A program made the translations under genes and the position numbers. 12,698 nucleotides of DNA from Candidatus Latescibacterota bacterium. GTDB lineage: Bacteria; Latescibacterota; MVCY01; DTYK01. Location: the NCBI GenBank assembly GCA_012961925.1, contig DTYK01000032.1, forward strand, positions 1 to 12,698, in the 5' to 3' direction. The notes under the pieces were generated by a model. That model worked only from the letters and a program-made list of their open reading frames with translations, did no database searches and was not told where the DNA came from. Position 1 is the first letter of the stretch. Each line of letters begins with the position of its first letter. This document shows positions 6,413 through 12,698 of this stretch, in pieces.

Positions 6413-7450
6413 CTATTTTGGATTGAGCTTCTTGCGGACCTCCGCAAGCATAGCATCAACCTTCTCATCATTCTCTATGTTCTCATCTATCTCAATGAGT
6501 CCTGAATTAGCCTGGACGATCTTCCGGCCATCATCAAACTTTAAGACTATCTTCCCGAGCCTTTCTCCGCCGTGGCCAAGTACCGAGGAGTTGTAAAGGT
6601 ATGTATTGCCAACCCTCAATTGAAATTGAGGCGGCCCGAATCTCTTCTCCACATCGTCGCCCCAGATATCCCTGAAGGCATCCGCCGTGGCAGAACTGAT
6701 CAAGATGTCAATACCCTCCACTACCTCAACGAGATGCTTGTTAGCTGAGCCAGAAAGATCGCTCAAAAGAATAATGATATCAACCTCTTCCCGGATTGAA
6801 GATATCACATCCTTAGAAATCTCAACCGGATTAAGAAACACCCAGTCCGAGCGGATCGTAGAGTCCACCTCTGCAGGGATGAACCCTGAGAAGCCGGTTA
6901 TACCCACCACTCCCACATTAAACTTTCCTACCTGTTTGATGACGAAGGGCTGAGCAGAATACTGACCCGTCCGGCTAAGGAGATTGGCGGACAGAAGGGG
7001 AAGAAGTGAACGGTGGCTCACGTCTTTCCAGAAAGCCTTCCCAAATCTAAGGTCGAACAGAGAGATCCCAACGGCCGCATAGCCCAAGTACTTCAGAACC
7101 TTCAGGTTTTCATAGATCTTTAACCGACTGGAGAAATCATCGCGATCCACGATTCGACCCGCGTCCAGCAAAAGTAGGTTTGAATTGAGCATCCTCTCGT
7201 ACCTTATAATAGAGGCGCGTCTGGAAAGCCCCCCTGAGGGCTTAAGCGGGCAGGCACAGGGGTCCAATTCACTCCTGGTATTCCAGGAAAGTAGTATGGT
7301 AAGACTATCCATGGGGGCATCCGGCACCTCCTGATCCCCGGTCCCCGGTGAGGCCGGGGAGAGAGAACCTCCCTTAGCATTCAGGCCGTATAAAAATACC
7401 GAAAAGAATACCAAGAAGACGGTTGCCAGCCTTATGCTTCCCCGGCTCAT
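6413..7450 (-). CDS. exported 5'-nucleotidase/UshA-fold protein with lost metal ligands
   Basis: This 345-residue protein has an N-terminal hydrophobic segment (residues 7-23), so it is probably periplasmic or membrane-anchored. Sequence order follows the metallophosphatase fold of UshA-type 5'-nucleotidases. It has a Cys-rich opening ELDPCACPLKPSGGLSRRA (C65, C67) seen in a UshA-like subgroup, then LLLLDAGR, the SANL segment, VGVVGITGFSG, IILLSDLSG and IDILIS. The residues that bind the two metals in active enzymes are largely missing: no DxH at the first strand, DAGR instead of DxGD, no GNHE/D, LLSDLS instead of LLSHLG, and ISSA instead of ISGH. It is therefore likely a non-catalytic binding protein. 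Its ATG overlaps the stop of the HlyD-like gene (ATGA, four bases), which implies coupled translation and a shared role with the export machinery. Confidence 0.72.
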   Translation of the reverse strand: MSRGSIRLATVFLVFFSVFLYGLNAKGGSLSPASPGTGDQEVPDAPMDSLTILLSWNTRSELDPCACPLKPSGGLSRRASIIRYERMLNSNLLLLDAGRIVDRDDFSSRLKIYENLKVLKYLGYAAVGISLFDLRFGKAFWKDVSHRSLLPLLSANLLSRTGQYSAQPFVIKQVGKFNVGVVGITGFSGFIPAEVDSTIRSDWVFLNPVEISKDVISSIREEVDIIILLSDLSGSANKHLVEVVEGIDILISSATADAFRDIWGDDVEKRFGPPQFQLRVGNTYLYNSSVLGHGGERLGKIVLKFDDGRKIVQANSGLIEIDENIENDEKVDAMLAEVRKKLNPK

Positions 7451-8004
7451 TGTCTCATCCTCCTCCGAAAGGCTGTCTCCCAGAGCAACCTGTAAATAGG
7501 TTTATTCTCCTCCACTACAATTTTCGCCTTTACAGGCATCTGCCAGCGCTGGCCAGAGGCTGCGGGCGAGGACAACACACTGCAGACCTCTGTCCACTCC
7601 GCTCCCGGCTTAATGCGAACTACCGGCACCTGCCCACCCCGGGCCATTCTAAAGGTCAGAGCGACTACTGTTCCCGTCAAGCGAGCTGGTCTTGGCTCAT
7701 CCGTTTTGAGGAAGATATATGTTATCTGACCCGGTTTCACCCTGGCAAAACTTGCTGGAGGTAAGGTCACAAGTATTTGGGCCTCAGCAAACGAACTATC
7801 TGTAATCGTTCTGGCTGAGGCACCTGCTTTCCGGGAGAGGATGACCGCACCTTTGCCCTCCACTGTTAGATCTATTCTCCCGAGGAAGACCGCAAGCAGG
7901 ATCCCAAGGATAACCACAGAGACCGCAACTGTGATTCTACGGATGGTGCGCTCCCTGACGGTGCCTTTTCGCATCGTTTCTCGGAGGACATCAAACATTC
8001 TCAT
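7447..8004 (-). CDS. minimal HlyD-like membrane fusion protein
   Basis: This is a predicted adaptor of the ABC exporter encoded just upstream. It has a short basic cytoplasmic start and one membrane helix (about residues 15-33, ending VILGILLAVFLG). Strands typical of HlyD proteins follow (RIDLTVEGKGAVILS), then the beta-barrel part (AEAQILVTLPPASFARVKPG) and a C-terminal segment (MPVKAKIVVEENKPIYRLLW) much like that of bacteriocin-type HlyD partners. At 185 residues it is less than half the usual length. The coiled-coil hairpin and lipoyl-like halves between strands are absent. The longest frame begins with a TTG at 8064, 74 bases inside the exporter gene. The ATGs at 8004 or 7998 give a 14- or 8-base overlap and are more likely, with initiation by coupling because no Shine-Dalgarno site is seen. 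Confidence 0.72.
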   Translation of the reverse strand: MRMFDVLRETMRKGTVRERTIRRITVAVSVVILGILLAVFLGRIDLTVEGKGAVILSRKAGASARTITDSSFAEAQILVTLPPASFARVKPGQITYIFLKTDEPRPARLTGTVVALTFRMARGGQVPVVRIKPGAEWTEVCSVLSSPAASGQRWQMPVKAKIVVEENKPIYRLLWETAFRRRMRQ

Positions 8005-9859
8005 CGGAGGGAGACTGTGTTTGGGGAACGGAATTGTCACTCCATCTTCCCAACTGTTTATCAAACAGCTTGTAGAACTTCCCGTCCTTGTTATGTATGA
8101 GTTCTTGAGGATTTCCCTCCTCTACAATCCTACCATCGGCCATCACAAGGACCCTATCTGCAACCATAACCGTGGAGAGTCGGTGGGCAACTAAGATAGT
8201 GGTCCGGCCTCTCATGGCACGTCGGATTGCCTCCTGGACGGCTGCCTCGGCCTCAGCATCCAGGGCTGACATCGCCTCATCCAATATCAGTATCTTCGGG
8301 TCTCTGATAAGTGCTCTTGCCAGAGCAATCCTCTGCCTCTCCCCTCCCGAGATGGTGTGAGCTAATTGCCCCAACTGCGTCTCGTAGCCCTCAGGTAATC
8401 TCTTGACAAACTCCTCCAGATTTGCCATCCCGCCTGCACGTGCCACCTCGCCCTCACTGGCATCGGGCTTCCCATAACGGATGTTGTCGGCAATGGAGCC
8501 ACTGAAGAGGAAGATCTCCTGCTCCACAATCGCGATCTGATCCCGCAAGGTCTTCGAGCGTATATCCCTGACATTATAGCCATCAATAAGAATTTGCCCC
8601 TGGAAGGGTTCCAAAAACCGGCAGATGAGGTGGACAAGGGTGGTCTTTCCAACCCCACTGGCTCCCACCAGGGCCACGGTTTCGCCCGCCTCGATTCGGC
8701 AGTTGACACCTTTTAAGATAAGCGGCCCTGAGTCGTAGCTGAAGGCCACATCACGAAGCTCTATCCTTCCCCGGGAGAACTGAACCGACCTACTGGAGGG
8801 GCGGTCTATCGTCTGGGGCTTCAAATCCATGACCTGAAAGATCCGCTCCAAGGCGGCCAGTCCTTTCTGGGCATCGATATAAAGCGTGGAAAGCGTCTTA
8901 GTGGGACCATAAAGATAACCCAGAAAGGAGTTAAAGGCGACATACTGTCCTAAGGTCAGGCGGCCTTTGATAATCTCATAGGCCCCATACCACAGGATGA
9001 TGATCATACCAAAGGAGTTCAGAAATCCGGCAATGCTATTGGTTATGAACCGAACCACCCCCACCTGGATCTCTGCGTTGATCTCCTGTCTTCTGAACTT
9101 GAAGATCTTCCACAGCTCGTACTTCTCCCTTCTGAACGCACGCATTACAAAGAAACCGGCAATGCTCTCCACTGTCTTGGACAAGGCTGCTGCCCGAGCC
9201 TCCTGAAGGGCGATATTCCTTTCTCTCAGCTTCTTCCCGGCGATAAGATCATTGGCAGCCAGAAAAGGTAAAATCACCAAGGACACCGAAGAGAGTCGCC
9301 AGTCCATATAGAAAATGATAAAGATACCAAAGATCAGCACTATAACGCTGCTTACAAGGCTTATGTAGGTCCTTGCCAGCAGGATATCCAGAAGACCCAC
9401 ATCATCGCTCACCCGTGAGGCCAGATAACCCGTTTGGGTACGCTGGATGAAAGAGAAAGGAAGGCTCTGCAGATGTTGAAATAAGGCTACCCGGAGGTCT
9501 AACATCACACGGCGGGCAAAGGCCTTCAAAGAGTACTCCTGTACAAAATTCAGAAGCGTGCCCAGGGGGATTAACAGGACCAGAGACAGGCAGATCAGAT
9601 GCAGGATAGCTGTGTTACCTTCGCCGATCACATAGTCTATGATGTAGATAGACAACAAGGGCAGGGGGAGGGTGAGGATAACTCCTAAACCGGCTGCGAC
9701 GGCTGCCAGTGCACCCTTGGACCAGTAAGGCTTCAGGTAATGGAAAAGCCGATGCAGATTTTGCAAGTTTTTGGACTTGAAAGAGGCCAAACGTTCCTCC
9801 GGTTCGCTAACGGATTGCTCGGACCCGGCTTCGTGACCATCCCTCCAGAGAAGTCTCAT
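7991..9859 (-). CDS. ABC exporter, fused membrane and ATPase domains, no C39 peptidase
   Basis: This half-transporter of 622 residues probably works as a homodimer that moves a peptide or lipid-like substrate across the inner membrane. After about 45 polar residues there is a six-helix type-1 exporter membrane domain (roughly 45-330), then the ATPase domain. The latter has Walker A GASGVGKTT with K405, signature SGGERQ starting at S504, Walker B ILILDEA with E528 and the H-loop H559 (VAHRLS), all intact. It has no N-terminal C39 cysteine peptidase, unlike SunT/LagD-type bacteriocin exporters, so cleavage of any leader would need another protease such as the subtilase in this operon. The ATG at 9859 is chosen, with GAGGT about ten bases upstream. 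An in-frame TTG at 9886 would add nine residues but lacks a binding site. It overlaps the HlyD-like gene, a typical partner. Confidence 0.87.
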   Translation of the reverse strand: MRLLWRDGHEAGSEQSVSEPEERLASFKSKNLQNLHRLFHYLKPYWSKGALAAVAAGLGVILTLPLPLLSIYIIDYVIGEGNTAILHLICLSLVLLIPLGTLLNFVQEYSLKAFARRVMLDLRVALFQHLQSLPFSFIQRTQTGYLASRVSDDVGLLDILLARTYISLVSSVIVLIFGIFIIFYMDWRLSSVSLVILPFLAANDLIAGKKLRERNIALQEARAAALSKTVESIAGFFVMRAFRREKYELWKIFKFRRQEINAEIQVGVVRFITNSIAGFLNSFGMIIILWYGAYEIIKGRLTLGQYVAFNSFLGYLYGPTKTLSTLYIDAQKGLAALERIFQVMDLKPQTIDRPSSRSVQFSRGRIELRDVAFSYDSGPLILKGVNCRIEAGETVALVGASGVGKTTLVHLICRFLEPFQGQILIDGYNVRDIRSKTLRDQIAIVEQEIFLFSGSIADNIRYGKPDASEGEVARAGGMANLEEFVKRLPEGYETQLGQLAHTISGGERQRIALARALIRDPKILILDEAMSALDAEAEAAVQEAIRRAMRGRTTILVAHRLSTVMVADRVLVMADGRIVEEGNPQELIHNKDGKFYKLFDKQLGRWSDNSVPQTQSPSDENV

Positions 9860-9895
9860 CTCTGGTATTACCTCAGGACCTCCCAATCTTTCGCA

Positions 9896-10678
9896 TCACT
9901 TTCTCAGCCACGATAGACCCTTCCCCTCCTGTTCCGGAGCAACCAGGCTGAGAAACACGCCCTCCAAGTCGGTACACTTACTCTGGTTAAGTTCGTTTTT
10001 GATCCTGTCTCTGATCTCTTCCGTGGGGGATGTGAATATGATCTTTCCTTTGTTGATGATGCAGATCTCTGTGCACATCTTCTCTACAGTGGACAGGATA
10101 TGAGAAGTTAAAAAGATGGTAGCCCCTTTGTCCCTCATCTGCTCCAAGGCACCGCGGATCAACTTCGACGAAACAGGATCAATCCCCTCGAACGGTTCAT
10201 CTAAAAATAAAACCCTTGGATCATGAATGAAAATAGAAGCTAAGGAGAGCTTCTTCTTCATCCCCATGGAGTATTCATAAATATAGGTTTTCCTGTAGTC
10301 CTGTAATTCCATAAATTCAAAAAGCTCTTCGCATCGAGAATGTATTTCCTCCTTTTCCAGCCCATACATTCTTCCGACGAAATACAGATACTCCTCACCT
10401 GTCAACTGTTCATAAAGGGCCGAACTTTCCGGCATCACCCCCATATTCCGCTTTATCTCCACAGAATCTCTCTTAAGATCCAATCCGAGGATCTCCACAG
10501 TTCCTGATGTCGGGGTCAAAAGGCCGGTGAGCATATTGATGGTCGTCGTCTTTCCAGCACCGTTGGGCCCTATGAAGCCGAAAAGAGCTCCCCTTTCCAC
10601 CTTTAAAGATACATCATCAACCGCTGTGAGGTTACCGAACCGTTTGGTAAGACCTTCCGCATAGATTGTATACTCCAT
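9896..10678 (-). CDS. ABC transporter ATPase, ABC-2 type partner
   Basis: This 260-residue nucleotide-binding subunit energises the membrane protein encoded 11 bases upstream. It has Walker A GPNGAGKTT with K43, the Q-loop replaced by MPE at E84 (common in this subfamily), signature-like YSMGMKKKLSLA at 136-147, Walker B FLDEP with D160/E161 and switch H193 (TSHIL). These residues place it with the CcmA/DrrA/NatA group of single-domain ATPases that pair with ABC-2 permeases. Such pairs export drugs, peptides or lipids and often give a producer self-resistance. The start is an ATG with AAGGAG seven bases upstream. The tail of about 30 residues after the H-loop region is short, without an extra regulatory domain. 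Confidence 0.9.
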   Translation of the reverse strand: MEYTIYAEGLTKRFGNLTAVDDVSLKVERGALFGFIGPNGAGKTTTINMLTGLLTPTSGTVEILGLDLKRDSVEIKRNMGVMPESSALYEQLTGEEYLYFVGRMYGLEKEEIHSRCEELFEFMELQDYRKTYIYEYSMGMKKKLSLASIFIHDPRVLFLDEPFEGIDPVSSKLIRGALEQMRDKGATIFLTSHILSTVEKMCTEICIINKGKIIFTSPTEEIRDRIKNELNQSKCTDLEGVFLSLVAPEQEGKGLSWLRK

Positions 10679-10689
10679 ATCATCTCTCC

Positions 10690-12330
10690 TTATGCTGAGA
10701 TGTGGGCCCGAAATTCCATCAATATCTGTTCCTTTCTCTCCTCAAAGATGCGTTCGACCCTTGGCAGAGAAAGCCGGTATAAAGCCAACATTAAGGCACA
10801 AAGAAAGACAACCGTGCCTGCCATAGCTTGAGGCCTCGGATAGAGGTAATGAAAAAGATACACACCGCCAGCCAGTGGAAGAACTGCACACAGCAATCCG
10901 AGGATAGAAACCACTCCCGCCCCAGGGACTATCTTCCAGGGTCCCATAATCTGGTTGAATTGCATGGGGATAGGGAAACGAAGCGAGCTCACATTCCCAA
11001 AAAGGGCGCGGGATGCCATCAAATAGAATAGGCTTGCCATCATTGATATTCCCTCCCACCAGATACCGTTCTTCCAACACAGATATAGCGTCCACAGGAG
11101 ACCCGGAGCCATGGATGTCAACTGTAGCAGGCCCAGAGCGAGGTTCTTGCCGACAACGACCTGCCTCTTATGAACCGGAAGGAGGTAGTTGTTCACCATG
11201 CCTTTCGACTCCAAACCGAAGAGGTTCTCCCAACCCCCCCAGGTAAGCACTAGCGTGTAGCCGAGGAACCAAAGCAGGTGCTTCGGGGCTATAGCAGCGC
11301 TTGCGGCCGTGTAGATAGCCGGGAAACTGATCGTCCAAATTGCCACAAGTGCAAGCAGCAGTTTCATCCGGGGATTCCTCATCAAGTAAAGCAAGTCTTT
11401 AACAGTGATCGGGAGGTAAAACGAAGGAATAAAAGTCTTCACAAGCTCAAATAGTCTTTCAAACGAATTTTGTCTCTGCTGGATATTTGTCCTGGCCCTA
11501 AACGCCTTTTCGAACACCCTCCACCTCGTCAACCGATATCCTGCCCACCAACCCAATCCCAGATAGCCCAACAGGCCAAGCCCATATCCCGCCCAAGATA
11601 AGTATCTTCCTGCGCTGGCTGCCAACAGAAGTTCGGCCAAAAGTCCCGGAGGGGTAAAGATGGAATATTCCGACAATCGCAACTGCAATAGGTATCCATC
11701 AACTGCAGGGAAGCAGCTTGCGGCTATAACCAAAACCACAACCAATATGGCAGCCAGGACGGCAGCGAACAACTTTTTGTAGCTCAAGAACTTGAAAGAC
11801 ATCCCCAGGCATAGATCTGAGACATACACCAGAAGGTAGGTAGCTCCGACGAAAAGCATAACTGAAAATGCCATCGAGAAGGTAGCAAGTGGGGCATCTG
11901 CCGACGTCAGACTTACCACGAGCCATACAAAGACCGGGCCGAACACAACGATCCAGTAGTCGACAAGCCCGGATAAAAGGTTCGCCCCGTACAACCGTCT
12001 GAAGGAAAGAGGAAACTGTGCCATCTGTGAGATGTGCGCCATGCCCGGAGAGCACATCCCCCAGAACAAACTCAGAGAGGCCCAGGCAAAGAAGATCAAC
12101 AGGCAGTAGAGATGCACGACCTCCCTTAAAAGGACCGAGTCCTCCGTATGCAACAGCCGCTGGGCCTCGTAGAAAAGCGCCCCGAACAGGAACGAACCCG
12201 AAAGCGCCAATATCAGGAACATAAGGCCCAGAATGGCATACTGGAACTTGTTCCACCTTATCCTGTGAACGAACAGGCGATACCTCAACCAGACCAAAGT
12301 GGCGAGAACAGTTCTCAAAGTCATCTCCAC
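10690..12330 (-). CDS. ABC-2 type multi-spanning permease
   Basis: This 546-residue integral membrane protein has about a dozen hydrophobic segments, for example residues near 30-52 (ILGLMFLILALSGSFLFGAL), 155-175 and 190-210. The sequence is in two similar-sized halves joined by a polar loop near 285-310. It begins with a basic amphipathic stretch (LRYRLFVHRIRWNKFQY) seen in large ABC-2 family exporters of about 550 residues. It has no ATPase motif and must rely on the ATPase encoded directly downstream. The longest frame starts with GTG at 12330; an ATG two codons later (12324) is equally possible, and neither has a good Shine-Dalgarno site. The 85-base gap before it holds no clear gene and only a weak six-pair inverted repeat (AATTCC...GGAATT). 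It could export the neighbouring small peptide or protect the cell from it. Confidence 0.82.
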   Translation of the reverse strand: MEMTLRTVLATLVWLRYRLFVHRIRWNKFQYAILGLMFLILALSGSFLFGALFYEAQRLLHTEDSVLLREVVHLYCLLIFFAWASLSLFWGMCSPGMAHISQMAQFPLSFRRLYGANLLSGLVDYWIVVFGPVFVWLVVSLTSADAPLATFSMAFSVMLFVGATYLLVYVSDLCLGMSFKFLSYKKLFAAVLAAILVVVLVIAASCFPAVDGYLLQLRLSEYSIFTPPGLLAELLLAASAGRYLSWAGYGLGLLGYLGLGWWAGYRLTRWRVFEKAFRARTNIQQRQNSFERLFELVKTFIPSFYLPITVKDLLYLMRNPRMKLLLALVAIWTISFPAIYTAASAAIAPKHLLWFLGYTLVLTWGGWENLFGLESKGMVNNYLLPVHKRQVVVGKNLALGLLQLTSMAPGLLWTLYLCWKNGIWWEGISMMASLFYLMASRALFGNVSSLRFPIPMQFNQIMGPWKIVPGAGVVSILGLLCAVLPLAGGVYLFHYLYPRPQAMAGTVVFLCALMLALYRLSLPRVERIFEERKEQILMEFRAHISA

Positions 12331-12415
12331 TTGAGTAATAAGAACCAGAAGAGAGGAGAAATTCCCTTCCGGCAGGAATTGGTCCCCTCCCTGGCTTCAC
12401 ATCTTACCTCTGATA

Positions 12416-12640
12416 CTATTCAAAGCAACTGAAAAGAGTTCCATGCAGCGAGGCAGACGTGCCTAAAGAAGCGACCAGCAACGCAGCTCCCCCAGGAGGG
12501 GCAAGGACGAGGCTGGCAACGCTAAATCCAAGACCTATCAAGCTCATAAAACACCCAGGGTCCCAATCATACCCATAGACATCCCCTTTCTTGCCAAACC
12601 CGTACTCCCGCAGTGGCCGTTTCACCAGCTTTCTCTTCAC
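12416..12640 (-). CDS. small basic/hydrophobic protein, candidate precursor peptide
   Basis: This unrecognised 74-residue protein is the first gene of the apparent operon in this window. Residues 1-29 are polar and basic (KRKLVKRPLR, then KKGDVYGYDWDPG). Residues 30-73 are hydrophobic and rich in Gly, Ala, Ser and Leu, with a PPGG turn at 48-51 splitting two possible helices, and Cys at 30 and 72. The front half is too charged for a standard signal peptide, though it could act as a leader recognised by modifying enzymes. The start is GTG, strongly supported by AAGGAGGTGA six bases upstream and an in-frame TAA further up. The gene stands 85 bases before the permease gene. It may be a bacteriocin-like or modified-peptide precursor, or simply a small membrane hairpin protein acting as a transporter subunit; the sequence alone does not decide. 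Confidence 0.62.
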   Translation of the reverse strand: MKRKLVKRPLREYGFGKKGDVYGYDWDPGCFMSLIGLGFSVASLVLAPPGGAALLVASLGTSASLHGTLFSCFE

Positions 12641-12644
12641 AGCC

Positions 12645-12654
12645 TCACCTCCTT
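12645..12654 (-). promoter_or_regulatory. strong Shine-Dalgarno site of the small-protein gene
   Basis: AAGGAGGTGA on the minus strand matches the 16S tail and precedes the GTG start at 12640 by four bases (GGCT). The quality of the site is the main reason to believe this short frame is translated, possibly at a high level. Confidence 0.65.
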
Positions 12655-12698
12655 CCTCAAAGATTTTGGCTTGGACGACCCCCTTTTAGCCTTTCCCA

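Noticed and set aside
11699..12400. 233-codon minus-strand frame overlapping the permease gene and extending into the gap before it
   Set aside because: It is the shifted frame of a hydrophobic permease gene, and its product is a Gly/Pro/Arg/Ser mixture without domains.
12331..12415. Possible terminator or attenuator between the small-protein gene and the permease gene
   Set aside because: Only a weak six-pair inverted repeat is present, without a proper T-tract; not strong enough to list.
1..12698. CRISPR arrays, tRNA or rRNA genes, insertion sequences, attachment sites
   Set aside because: No regularly spaced repeats, cloverleaf-like segments, transposase motifs or terminal inverted repeats were seen.

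Overview
The window is a bacterial segment of roughly even base composition in which every supported gene lies on the minus strand, so it reads from the right end to the left end. Translation signals are strong and purine-rich (close matches to the 16S tail), and several genes start with GTG or have an ATG placed just behind a Shine-Dalgarno site. The leftmost large gene encodes a secreted lamin-tail/fibronectin protein that ends in a 'FPNPSNP...' FlgD-like/type IX-type sorting domain. That architecture is common in the Bacteroidota/FCB group and in candidate phyla such as KSB1, Latescibacteria, Zixibacteria or WOR-3. This is the basis for placing the organism there; it is an inference, with no marker gene in the window.

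Region 1 (12640 to 3083) looks like one tightly packed operon. In transcription order it holds: a 74-residue small protein with a basic front half and a Gly/Ala-rich hydrophobic rear half; an ABC-2 type membrane permease and its ATPase; a bacteriocin-exporter-like full ABC half-transporter without a C39 peptidase domain; a very short HlyD-like membrane fusion protein; a periplasmic 5'-nucleotidase-fold protein that has lost its metal ligands; an intracellular subtilisin fused to a DUF1611-type P-loop domain; and an acyl-carrier-protein domain fused to a transglutaminase-like domain. Spacing is 85 nt after the small gene, and from then on between 36 nt and an overlap.

Taken together this resembles a peptide maturation and export locus: a small precursor, a cytoplasmic protease, a carrier-protein-dependent acyl or amide-forming enzyme, an export channel with adaptor, and a second ABC system that could serve immunity or export. 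No radical SAM, YcaO, LanM or other classical RiPP-modifying enzyme is present in the window, so if this is a peptide natural product system it is of an unfamiliar type. The functional link is inferred from co-orientation and packing, not shown.

Region 2 (3082 to 265) holds two separate secreted-protein genes with signal peptides and longer intergenic spaces. A possible extended -10 promoter precedes the first, and a set of inverted repeats lies between them. They are probably transcribed separately from the operon.

Region 3 (264 to 1) has no intact gene. It contains a protein-like stretch interrupted by a frameshift and the possible start of a gene that runs off the left end.
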